A DNA stretch of 20,297 nt, from contig JARRRL010000051.1 of the NCBI GenBank assembly GCA_037380725.1, positions 1 through 20,297 of the forward strand, given 5' to 3'. The stretch is from JARRRL01 sp037380725 (lineage in GTDB: Bacteria; Pseudomonadota; Gammaproteobacteria; Pseudomonadales; JANQJO01). A program made the position numbers and the translations under genes. The stretch's first letter is position 1, and each line of letters opens with the position of its first letter. The notes below the pieces were generated by a model, which was given only the letters and a program-made list of their open reading frames with translations, was not told the origin of the DNA and made no database searches. Below, one piece after another: positions 14,348 to 20,297 of the stretch.

Positions 14348-14989
14348 ATGACCGGTCTTGCTTCAATGGCACAACAATTCAGCGGTTTACCCATTAAATC
14401 TTTAATCGCCGCGCCTTTAAAAGCCGCCGCCGATGCCAATGGCATGATGGCGCGCACCCAAACGCAATTCATGCTCAGCACGTGTTTCGAAAAAGGAGCC
14501 AACGACACCGACCCGTTGATCCCCATTATGATCACATTCCAAGTGACGCGCTCCATCATCAAACCCGATGGCACGCCGGCTTCCCCCGCCACCGCAGAAG
14601 TCACCTTTACTTTACCCTTATTGACAATAATTCCGCTGAACTCACTGGCCGTCGATGACGTTAAAGTGCATTTTGAAATGGAAGTGAAAAGCTCAACATC
14701 CACGGATCACGAATCCAGCAGCGAGCAGGAAACAGCCGCCAAAGCGGACATTACCGCCAAATACAACGCGGGTTTATTTTCCGTTGAAGTGCACGGTTCA
14801 GTTTCACACAATAGCAAATCAACGTCCTCCGAAAAACAACATTACGAAGCATCCAATCAAGCCAAATATGAAATCGACGTACACGCTGGCCAGTTACCGC
14901 TCCCGAAGGGGGTGACAACTATTATTGACGCCTTTACGAAAAATATCGACCCCATTATGTTGAAACCGGAAGGCGAGACCACCCCTTAA
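14348..14989 (+). CDS. DUF2589 family protein, first paralogue
   Basis: A 213-residue protein of unknown function, matching the DUF2589 family in my judgement. Residues 12-48 (GLPIKSLIAAPLKAAADANG, then ARTQTQFMLSTCFEK) form a helical N-terminal module. Residues 86-113 give the core strand pattern FTLPLLTIIPLNSLAVDDVK followed by VHFEMEV. A Ser/Thr/Glu-rich segment follows (115-135), then YEIDVHAGQLPLPKGVTTII near the end. There is no signal peptide or membrane helix. The ATG has AAGGA eight bases upstream. It is strongly similar to the gene at 15816 in the same order of motifs, so the two are tandem paralogues with a shorter relative between them. It is probably cytoplasmic; its job is unknown. 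Confidence 0.75.
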   Translation: MTGLASMAQQFSGLPIKSLIAAPLKAAADANGMMARTQTQFMLSTCFEKGANDTDPLIPIMITFQVTRSIIKPDGTPASPATAEVTFTLPLLTIIPLNSLAVDDVKVHFEMEVKSSTSTDHESSSEQETAAKADITAKYNAGLFSVEVHGSVSHNSKSTSSEKQHYEASNQAKYEIDVHAGQLPLPKGVTTIIDAFTKNIDPIMLKPEGETTP

Positions 14990-15018
14990 CGCCACAGTCT
15001 TCCCAGCTCAAACCATCC

Positions 15019-15046
15019 TTGACAGGGTGGTCGCAGAACGTATTAT
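15019..15046 (+). promoter_or_regulatory. strong sigma70-type promoter
   Basis: TTGACA (15019-15024) matches the -35 consensus exactly. TATTAT (15041-15046) matches five of six -10 bases, with a 16-bp spacer. It lies 30 bp after the first DUF2589 gene and would start a transcript of the second gene near 15053, with a leader of about 160 nt. Confidence 0.6.
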
Positions 15047-15078
15047 GACGGTGGGGCGCGATCGCTATCTCGTCCCGC

Positions 15079-15094
15079 ACCACAGAAATGTGGT
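15079..15094 (+). other. hairpin with GAAA tetraloop in the leader of the second DUF2589 gene
   Basis: ACCACA-GAAA-TGTGGT is a perfect six-pair stem closed by a GNRA-type tetraloop. It lies just downstream of the predicted promoter, in what would be the 5' leader RNA. No T-run follows, so it is not an intrinsic terminator. Confidence 0.4.
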
Positions 15095-15130
15095 ACGTTG
15101 CTGCTACGCCTTGCTGTTACGCCTAAGTCA

Positions 15131-15183
15131 GTCGCGTAACACAAGTCGCGTAGCACAAGTTGAGTCACAAGTCGCGCAACAAC
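15131..15183. repeat. 14-bp tandem repeat in the leader of the second DUF2589 gene
   Basis: GTCGCGTAACACAA and GTCGCGTAGCACAA lie head to tail at 15131-15158, followed by decayed copies (GTTGAGTCACAA, then GTCGCGCAACAAC) to 15183. This is non-coding if the gene starts at 15213. Confidence 0.8.
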
Positions 15184-15212
15184 GTCGTATGCTCTTCAGC
15201 AGGGAAGCACAC

Positions 15213-15725
15213 ATGATCAAATTTAAGGCTTTAATCCAAGCCATTCACCAGAGCATTCATTCTGCGGCCGCCGCCGTTGAAGCTGAAGGCATCAAACACA
15301 TCGAGTCGTTCTTTGACCCTGTCGAACCCGATCCCGATTCGGGTTCGACCCCAGCGGACGCCGCCACAACACCGGTCACGCATCGCCCCAAAATGGTTGC
15401 ATTGGAATTTCCGTCTCGCACACAAGATGGCTCTGAAACCATCATCGCTCACATTCCCTTGATCGCACTGTCCCCCATTAGTTCACCCCGCATCAAAGAA
15501 GTCAAATTCACCACTGAATTGGAAGTGGCCACTTCCGAAGAGAGCGATGAATTATTCGTCTCATTTCCACCGCCCAATCGAACCGGGATTTTCGGTCGCG
15601 GAGGGGGGGAGAGCCGTTGCAATACGCGCATAGAGATTACCCTGTCAGGCCACGAAGCGCCAAGCGGTTTACAGCAATTGATCGAAGGCTATGAACGCGC
15701 GCTTCGATCGCAAATCCCAGGTTGA
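15213..15725 (+). CDS. short DUF2589-like protein, second member
   Basis: A 170-residue protein with the central DUF2589 signature, IAHIPLIALSPISSPRIKEV followed by KFTTELEV, which lines up with the same strand pair in the genes on both sides. The N-terminus MIKFKALIQAIHQSIHSAAA is an amphipathic helix, and a Pro/Asp/Ser/Thr-rich linker follows (about residues 35-55). The end, SRCNTRIEITLSGHEAPSGL and QQLIEGYERAL, corresponds to the YEIDV...LPLPKG segment of the paralogues. The frame stays open upstream to 15027, but the ATG at 15213 has AGGGA seven bases before it and starts the conserved part, while the upstream portion overlaps the promoter and tandem repeats. Function unknown; probably made together with the other two as a set. 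Confidence 0.7.
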   Translation: MIKFKALIQAIHQSIHSAAAAVEAEGIKHIESFFDPVEPDPDSGSTPADAATTPVTHRPKMVALEFPSRTQDGSETIIAHIPLIALSPISSPRIKEVKFTTELEVATSEESDELFVSFPPPNRTGIFGRGGGESRCNTRIEITLSGHEAPSGLQQLIEGYERALRSQIPG

Positions 15726-15815
15726 GCAAGGGGCCGAACACCTCCTGTGGTAAACCAAACATCGCAAATCGATTGTGGTGAACCTGACGTGACGAACCTA
15801 CAGTGAGAATCCAGC

Positions 15816-16511
15816 ATGGCTAACCCGAAATCCACCAACCCCACAGCCACACATTTTTCCGGTATTCCATTAAAAGCATTGATCGGCGCGCCACTCAAAG
15901 CCGCCACTGACGCCAATGGCATGATGGCGCGCGCCCAAACGCAATTTTTACTCAGCACGTGTTTCGAAAAGTCCCCAGAAGACGACAACGTATTAACGCC
16001 AATCATGATTCAGTTCCACTTACAGCGCAAGGCGCTGAACACGGACGGCACTTCCCAAACGAATGACTCTTCGATGCTGTTCAATATACCACTGATGACG
16101 GTGATTCCGATTAGTTCACTGGCGGTGGAAAGTCTCAATATATCCTTTGAAATGGACGTGAAAAATTCAACCGAATACAACCAAGAAAACAGCAACGATC
16201 AAAAAATGTCTACCACAGGTCGTTTTTCGGATTACAAAGGCGCTCAATTCACAACGGAAATGTACGGCGCACTGAGCAGCAGCAACAAGAAGACCGGCGA
16301 AAGCAAATCCAGCGCACGCTACGAAATTGAACTGAAAGCAGGCCAACTGCCACTTCCTCGAGGTCTCACCGCTATCCTGGATATTTTCACACAAAACCTA
16401 GCCCCCCTACCCGCCAAGTCGTCCGGCGCCGACAATACCCCCGACAACACCGCCGACAAAGCCATCAACAACGCCATCGACAGGGACAAACAACCAGACA
16501 CCACGCCATAA
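15816..16511 (+). CDS. DUF2589 family protein, third paralogue
   Basis: A 231-residue protein closely related to the one at 14348. Matching motifs appear in the same order: GIPLKALIGAPLKAATDANG then ARAQTQFLLSTCFEKS (residues 16-52), FNIPLMTVIPISSLAVESLN and ISFEMDV (89-115), a Ser/Asn/Glu-rich segment, and RYEIELKAGQLPLPRGLTAI with LDIFTQNL (168-195). The C-terminus adds a hydrophilic tail of short Asp/Asn/Ala repeats (DNTPDNTADKAINNAIDRDK). No signal peptide or membrane helix is seen. The ATG is about 90 bp after the previous gene, with only a weak GAG ribosome site. Same-order conservation of three motifs argues for tandem duplication. Function unknown. Confidence 0.75.
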   Translation: MANPKSTNPTATHFSGIPLKALIGAPLKAATDANGMMARAQTQFLLSTCFEKSPEDDNVLTPIMIQFHLQRKALNTDGTSQTNDSSMLFNIPLMTVIPISSLAVESLNISFEMDVKNSTEYNQENSNDQKMSTTGRFSDYKGAQFTTEMYGALSSSNKKTGESKSSARYEIELKAGQLPLPRGLTAILDIFTQNLAPLPAKSSGADNTPDNTADKAINNAIDRDKQPDTTP

Positions 16512-16534
16512 ACGGTCGTCCAGCAGAACAAGTG

Positions 16535-16553
16535 CATTTTTAAATGATTTTTT
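16535..16553 (+). terminator. weak possible terminator after the third DUF2589 gene
   Basis: CATTT-TT-AAATG is an inverted repeat followed within one base by a six-T run. The stem is short and AT-rich with a two-base loop, so it would be weak at best. Confidence 0.22.
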
Positions 16554-16644
16554 ATCGCCTATGCTTAAAAGTGATCGTATTGGATGCAGATAAGCTATAC
16601 AGAATACACAGTAAATTAAGATTGCAAAACAAGGAGAGTCAAGC

Positions 16645-16869
16645 ATGAACGTTCAATCCACGGTTCCTTGCCCCGACTGCGGAAGCCCGATTCCCATTGA
16701 TTGCCAACTGCTGCTGAGTGGCACGCGCTTCCAGTGCCCTTCCCCGAGCTGTGGGGTTGCCATTTCCCTCGCGCAAGAAGACCGGGGGGTGGTCTCCAAA
16801 GCCGTCACAGAATTCGAAGCCCTCCAACAACACGCCTTGAACTCCGCCCAACAAGACCGTGCAATTTGA
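16645..16869 (+). CDS. small zinc-ribbon protein
   Basis: A 74-residue soluble protein with a probable zinc ribbon: C9-P-D-C12-G near the start and C31-x4-C36-G further on, with an extra C20 between. The rest is a short helical, Gln/Ala-rich tail (VVSKAVTEFEALQQHALNSA). It has an excellent ribosome site (AAGGAGAG ending about eight bases before the ATG), so the small gene is very likely translated. It lies 133 bp after the third DUF2589 gene on the same strand, which suggests a shared role, but no known family can be assigned. It could bind nucleic acid or protein; the sequence does not say which. Confidence 0.7.
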   Translation: MNVQSTVPCPDCGSPIPIDCQLLLSGTRFQCPSPSCGVAISLAQEDRGVVSKAVTEFEALQQHALNSAQQDRAI

Positions 16870-16966
16870 ATGAATCGCAAACACATCGTACAAAGGACCG
16901 TCAATTAACCGGTCGTATTTTATGCAATGCTTTCCTTTTGGATCGTCAACACGTACGATCTATCCC

Positions 16967-17026
16967 GGTGGAAATCCAGCCTAGAAAACCGGATCAGCAC
17001 ATCTGAAAAATGCTGACATTTCCACC
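16967..17026 (+). other. nested inverted repeat, candidate structured RNA upstream of galE
   Basis: GGTGGAAAT (16967-16975) pairs perfectly with ATTTCCACC (17018-17026). Inside it, TCAGCA (16994-16999) pairs with TGCTGA (17011-17016) around an 11-nt loop. A further inverted repeat, GATCGT-8 nt-ACGATC, lies just upstream at 16941-16960. There is no T-run, so a terminator is unlikely; a leader element or a protein-binding site is possible. Elsewhere the 256-bp gap 16870-17125 holds a weak GACCG/CGGTC hairpin (16896-16914), the small tandem repeats at 17043-17087 and the galE ribosome site. Confidence 0.4.
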
Positions 17027-17042
17027 ATTTCCACTATAGGAC

Positions 17043-17087
17043 CACAGAAAAACACAGAAAATTGCAGAAATTGCAGAAATTGCACAG
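17043..17087. repeat. short tandem repeats upstream of galE
   Basis: Two longer CACAGAAAA-type units are followed by two exact copies of GCAGAAATT (17064-17072 and 17073-17081) and a partial one. They are non-coding, ending about 39 bp before the galE start. Confidence 0.75.
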
Positions 17088-17125
17088 CAACCATAACACG
17101 ATTAAGAGAGGAGGAACCCGCATTT

Positions 17126-18124
17126 ATGTCCAACGATTCCACGATTCTTGTCACAGGCGGTGCGGGCTACATTGGTAGCCACGTCGTTAAACAATTGGGC
17201 GCAATGGGTGAGCCCGTTGTCGTACTGGATAATTTGGCCACAGGGTTCAAAAACGCCGTTACCCATGGCACATTGATCATTGGAGACACGGGCGACAAAA
17301 CACTCGTCAGCCGCATCTTACAAGATTACACCGTTGATACAGTCATGCACTTCGCCGCGAGCACCATCGTGCCCGAATCCGTCACCAATCCGTTGAAATA
17401 TTATCGTAACAACACCGCTAACACGTTAAATCTGTTGGAATGTTGTCAAGCCGCAAAGGTGAAGCACATTGTGTTTTCATCAACCGCTGCGGTCTACGGT
17501 ACGCCAGAGCAAGCGGAATGCGAAGAAACATCACCACTCCAACCCATCAACCCTTACGGCATGTCAAAGCTCATGTCGGAAAACATGTTGCGAGACCTGG
17601 ACCACGCCACCCCACTGAACCACGTTATCCTACGGTATTTTAACGTAGCCGGCTCAGACCCAAAAGGCGAAATCGGCCAGAGCACCGCCAAAGCAACACT
17701 GCTCACCAAGGTGGCCGTTGAAGCCGTTGTGGGCAAACGATCACACGTGAGCATTTTTGGCACCGATTACCCCACCGCAGACGGCACTGGAATTCGCGAT
17801 TACATTCATGTTGAAGATCTCGCCTCAGCACACATTCAAGCTCTCCATTATTTACGCGACGGGGGACAAAGCATCACGTTAAATTGTGGCTACGGGCATG
17901 GTTTCAGCGTCCGCGAGCTGCTTCAAGCTGTGGAACGGGTATCGGGTGTGAAACTCAACATTCGAGAAGAACCGCGTCGCGCTGGAGATCCACCTGCTCT
18001 CATCGCGCGAGCCGATCGTATTCGCACTCTGCTCAACTGGTCACCGCAATACGATAACCTGGATACCATCGTCGAACATGCTTTAGCGTGGGAAAAACAT
18101 CTGCTCGAAAATCCCATGACGTGA
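17126..18124 (+). CDS. galE: UDP-glucose 4-epimerase
   Basis: Cytoplasmic NAD-dependent epimerase interconverting UDP-glucose and UDP-galactose, in the Leloir pathway and in supplying sugars for surface polysaccharide. The 332 residues are the normal length. The Rossmann motif is VTGGAGYIGSHV (Gly 11, 14 and 17). VVVLDNLATG follows, with the acidic end of the second strand. Catalytic residues are Y144 and K148 in NPYGMSK, and T120 in FSSTAAVYG holds the place of the usual Ser124. RYFNVAGSDP and DYIHVEDLASAH are also typical. AGGAGG lies about 11 bases before the ATG. It stands alone, with a 256-bp leader region carrying inverted repeats, and the next gene starts 97 bp later. Related 4-epimerases acting on other UDP-sugars are possible, but the match is to GalE. 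Confidence 0.93.
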   Translation: MSNDSTILVTGGAGYIGSHVVKQLGAMGEPVVVLDNLATGFKNAVTHGTLIIGDTGDKTLVSRILQDYTVDTVMHFAASTIVPESVTNPLKYYRNNTANTLNLLECCQAAKVKHIVFSSTAAVYGTPEQAECEETSPLQPINPYGMSKLMSENMLRDLDHATPLNHVILRYFNVAGSDPKGEIGQSTAKATLLTKVAVEAVVGKRSHVSIFGTDYPTADGTGIRDYIHVEDLASAHIQALHYLRDGGQSITLNCGYGHGFSVRELLQAVERVSGVKLNIREEPRRAGDPPALIARADRIRTLLNWSPQYDNLDTIVEHALAWEKHLLENPMT

Positions 18125-18134
18125 TATCGCCTTT

Positions 18135-18162
18135 TAGACAATTACAAAAAGACAACTATTAC
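18135..18162 (+). promoter_or_regulatory. putative sigma70 promoter for the phosphopantetheinyl transferase gene
   Basis: TAGACA (18135-18140), a 16-bp spacer and TATTAC (18157-18162) match the consensus at five and four of six bases. It lies in the galE-PPTase gap, about 60 bp before the GTG start. Confidence 0.35.
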
Positions 18163-18220
18163 AACAGCAACTTTTTTATATCAAACCACCCAATCACCGC
18201 ATCCCACAGGAAGGAAAACC

Positions 18221-18970
18221 GTGACTGATTTACCCAACGATTCGATTCCCCAAGCCAAACCGTGGTCTCTCTTATTGCCACCCGGTATCGCTTCTGTGGT
18301 CAATCAGTCCAATACACTCATCACAGCTCATTCTCGACTTGATGAAGAAGAGCGTTTTGTGAAACAGGCTGTGGCAAAGCGTCGAAACGAATTCATCACC
18401 GGACGATACTGCTTACGCAGTGCTTTAGCGGCATTTGGACGCCCCCTGGAAAAGCCCATTTCCGTTGGTCACTGCCGTGCCCCAGCTCTGGAACCGGAAT
18501 ACGTGGGCACCATCAGCCATTGTGACTCATACGTGGTGGCGGCAGCCGGGCGCGCGAAACAGTATCGTGGAATCGGTATCGATGTTGAAAAAAATACCCC
18601 GCTTGAACCCGGACTGGAACGCTTAATTTGTACGCCAAACGAAATTGCTTATTTAAACGCATTGAGCCCTCACGACCCGACGCAACAGCACGCCCTACCC
18701 GGCGATCCCAAGAAGTTAATTTTCAGCATCAAAGAGAGTTTTTATAAAGCTTATTTTAAACAAGTGGGTTGTTATTTTGATTTTCAGGATGCGGAAGTCG
18801 AGTTATCACATGAGGCGCTATCGTCGGGAACCGGTGCGTGTCAAATTCGCCTGCTGCACGCCATCGGCAATAAGCCTTTTGACCCACGAACTTACAGCGG
18901 GTATTTTCTCGTCAGGCCGCGTTTTTTGTATACCGCCGTAGTGATCAGTACCCTGCACCTCGTGGAGTGA
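18221..18970 (+). CDS. 4'-phosphopantetheinyl transferase, EntD-like
   Basis: Transfers 4'-phosphopantetheine from CoA to a Ser of carrier-protein domains, activating nonribosomal peptide, polyketide or fatty-acid synthases. The 249 residues have the EntD/Sfp layout. The CoA-binding N-terminal part is RRNEFITGRYCLRSAL (54-69). GTISHCDSYVVAAAG (96-110) is the usual SxSH region. The Mg2+ site is GIGIDVE with D121 and E123 (117-123), and the SIKESFYKAYF motif has K171, E172 and K176. The GTG start at 18221 is supported by AGGAAGG about seven bases upstream. No siderophore or synthase genes are in the window, so its carrier protein lies elsewhere. It converges on the SOD-repeat gene; the 150-bp gap has a 13-bp tandem repeat but no clear terminator. 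Confidence 0.92.
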   Translation: MTDLPNDSIPQAKPWSLLLPPGIASVVNQSNTLITAHSRLDEEERFVKQAVAKRRNEFITGRYCLRSALAAFGRPLEKPISVGHCRAPALEPEYVGTISHCDSYVVAAAGRAKQYRGIGIDVEKNTPLEPGLERLICTPNEIAYLNALSPHDPTQQHALPGDPKKLIFSIKESFYKAYFKQVGCYFDFQDAEVELSHEALSSGTGACQIRLLHAIGNKPFDPRTYSGYFLVRPRFLYTAVVISTLHLVE

Positions 18971-19028
18971 GCCTTTCTCTGTGGGCATAAGCCGCTTTAT
19001 GGCCAGAATTTAAATCGCCACTGGGTCC

Positions 19029-19054
19029 AAGGTATGCGTATAAGGTATGCGCAT
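19029..19054. repeat. 13-bp tandem repeat in the convergent gap
   Basis: AAGGTATGCGTAT at 19029-19041 is followed by AAGGTATGCGCAT at 19042-19054, between the convergent phosphopantetheinyl transferase and SOD-repeat genes. Confidence 0.8.
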
Positions 19055-19121
19055 TATGATGATGGAGCGAAACAACGATCTCATCCTTGGATCAATCACT
19101 CCATCCTGACAGCTAGGCTCT

Positions 19122-20297
19122 CTATCCAAGCAGGTTATCTACGCCGAGACGTTTTCCCGCCGAATCGTGCAGTACAACAGACCTAAAAAAGGCGGAGATG
19201 TCTGGCATATTTCCATCTTTTGGAGGTATGACAATGCGCATCGTTCCATTGCCATTTTCATCAAGCCGAAATTCATCATTCTGATCAATTTCTCCTTTAC
19301 GATAGTGCCCACCCGCCGCGGCAGGATCCTTTTCGCCCGGAACTGGTTTTTCATGAACGTGAGCTTTTAGCGTTGAAAAAGGTTTACCGCCTGTAACCTG
19401 TACAGTAGCAACGAAGTTCTCACCTTCTTGATGGATTGTGGCCTCAAATTTCATGCCGGCTGGTTGTTCACTTGGTCCTGATTTACCTCCAGCTCCATGT
19501 GATCCATGTGCTCCACCAGCTCCAGGTGCTCCAGGTGGGGGTGCTCCAGTTGGAGGTGCTCCAGGTGGACGCGCTCCACCAGGTGGCTGTGCTCCAGGTG
19601 GAGGTGCTCCAGTTGGTGCACTATCATCCAGGTTATCAACGCCTAGACGTTTTCCCTCTGCATCGTGTAATACAACCGACCGACTTGTAACGGAAGTGTC
19701 TGGGGTATTTCCATCTTTTGGAGGTATGACAATGCGTTTCGTTCCATTGCCATTTTCACAATGCGTTTCGTTCCATTGCCATTTTCATCAAGTTGAATTT
19801 GATCATCCTGATCAATTTCTCCTTTACGATAGTGCCCACCCGCATCTTTAGGATTCGGTTTTTCACCTTGAACTGCCTTTTGATGAACGTGAGCTGATAC
19901 CGTTGAATTCGGTTTACCCCCCTTAACATCTACAGTAACAACCATGTTGTTACCTTCTTGTTTGACTTTGGCGTTAAATTCTATGCCGGCTGGTTGTTCA
20001 CTTGGCCCTGATTTGCCTCCAGCTCCATGTGATCCATGTGCTCCATGTGATCCACCAACTGGAGGTGCTCCTCCAGGTGCTCCAGCTGGAGGGCGCGCTC
20101 CAGCAGGTGGCTGTGCTCCAGGTGGATAGGCTCCAGATGGAGGTGCTCCAGCTGGTGCACTATCATCCAGGTTATCAACGCCTAGACGTTTTCCCCCCGC
20201 ATCGTGTAATACAACCGACCGACTTGTAACGGAAGTGTCTGGGGTATTTCCATCTTTTGGAGGTATGACAATGCGTTTCGTTCCATTGCCATTTTCA
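19122..20297 (-). CDS. modular protein with Cu-only-SOD-like repeats, partial, frame broken
   Basis: The 3' end of a large gene entering from beyond the right edge. Each module is a domain of about 100 residues joined by a Pro/Gly/Ala-rich linker of about 60. Two full domains and part of a third are visible. In the last domain (M1 at 19454) LKAHVHEKPV, AAGGHYRKGE, LDENGNGT and RSVVLHD align with the Cu/Zn superoxide dismutase fold. H32, H34, H50 and H96 match the copper ligands H46, H48, H63 and H120 of human SOD1. The loop carrying zinc ligands H71, H80 and D83 is absent, as in Cu-only SOD repeats. Linkers read like GAPPPGAQPPGGARPPGAPP. A 29-bp duplication (19729-19786) shifts the frame in the second domain. 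The copy upstream of it stops at 19643; the copy downstream is open from 19784 to the TAG at 19122. No start or export signal is visible in the window. Confidence 0.65.
19729..19786 (-). repeat. 29-bp exact tandem duplication that shifts the reading frame
   Basis: The 29-bp sequence at 19729-19757 is repeated exactly at 19758-19786. It begins ACAATGCG and ends CATTTTC. As 29 is not a multiple of three, it breaks the SOD-repeat reading frame after ENGNGTKRIV. Removing one copy restores a continuous frame across all modules. Confidence 0.95.
20199..20297 (-). repeat. 99-nt exact copy of 19660-19758, at the window end
   Basis: By direct reading, 20199-20297 is identical to 19660-19758. The first difference on the left is at 19659 against 20198, and the window ends at the last shared base. 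It covers the RSVVLHD end of an SOD-like domain and belongs to the larger 500-510-bp module repeat. Confidence 0.9.

Noticed and set aside
14179..14703. 174-residue minus-strand open frame
   Set aside because: It is antisense to the first DUF2589 gene, lacks a ribosome site and has no recognisable domain.
15027..15212. N-terminal extension of the second DUF2589-like protein to a GTG at 15027
   Set aside because: The extension overlaps a near-consensus promoter, a hairpin and tandem repeats, and has no ribosome site. The ATG at 15213 has one, and similarity to the neighbours starts after it.
19438..19851. Plus-strand frame rich in Ala, Pro, Gly and Cys that looks collagen-like
   Set aside because: It is the antisense of the linker DNA. 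The minus strand carries conserved SOD-like domains on both sides of the linker, so that is the coding strand.

Overview
The window looks like chromosomal DNA of a Gram-negative bacterium, most likely a gammaproteobacterium. The grounds are a block of type II secretion genes (gspE-F-G-H-I), an outer-membrane beta-barrel gene with its lipoprotein partner, an EntD-type phosphopantetheinyl transferase and ordinary Shine-Dalgarno sites. I cannot name the genus. A eukaryote-style RING-H2 finger protein hints at contact with eukaryotic hosts, but that is inference. No tRNA, rRNA, CRISPR array, insertion sequence or phage gene was found.

Layout. 1-1501 (+): two ABC-2 type permease subunits, the first cut by the window edge; their ATPase should lie upstream. 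1579-2853 (+): the RING-H2 protein with membrane segments. 3105-4841 (+): a large SAM-methyltransferase-like protein with a TPR-like tail. 4944-5564 (+): a nitroreductase-family flavoprotein. 5583-10471 (-): gspE, gspF, gspG, gspH and gspI, transcribed right to left and unaccompanied by gspC, D or J-N. 10560-13737 (-): a four-gene envelope/redox set, tlpA-like thioredoxin, DUF4266 lipoprotein, DUF3570 outer-membrane barrel and apbE flavin transferase. The apbE copy is frameshifted and lacks the GGD segment. 13738-14347 is a divergent control region. 14348-16869 (+): three related DUF2589-type genes and a small zinc-ribbon gene. 17126-18124 (+): galE. 18221-18970 (+): a phosphopantetheinyl transferase. 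19122 to the window end (-): the C-terminal part of a modular protein whose repeated ~100-residue domain resembles Cu/Zn superoxide dismutase without the zinc site, joined by Pro/Gly/Ala-rich linkers.

How the genes fit together. GspE (ATPase), GspF (inner-membrane platform) and the pseudopilins GspG, GspH and GspI are the motor and filament of one secretion machine, which needs its secretin and remaining pseudopilins from elsewhere. In the tlpA-DUF4266-DUF3570-apbE set, a periplasmic thioredoxin, a Cys-ended lipoprotein, a barrel and a flavin transferase probably build one extracytoplasmic redox assembly of unknown role. The DUF2589 genes form a paralogous set of unknown function.

Two patterns cut across the genes. 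First, short tandem duplications (mostly 12-15 bp, two or three copies) occur throughout, inside genes, across stop codons and between genes. A 29-bp example breaks the SOD-repeat frame. Second, the window ends exactly where a 99-nt sequence identical to an internal stretch ends, which looks like a repeat-induced contig end. The strongest candidates for something new are the RING-H2 protein, the Cu-only-SOD-like repeat protein, the DUF2589/zinc-ribbon cluster and the CGCN-ended lipoprotein cluster.
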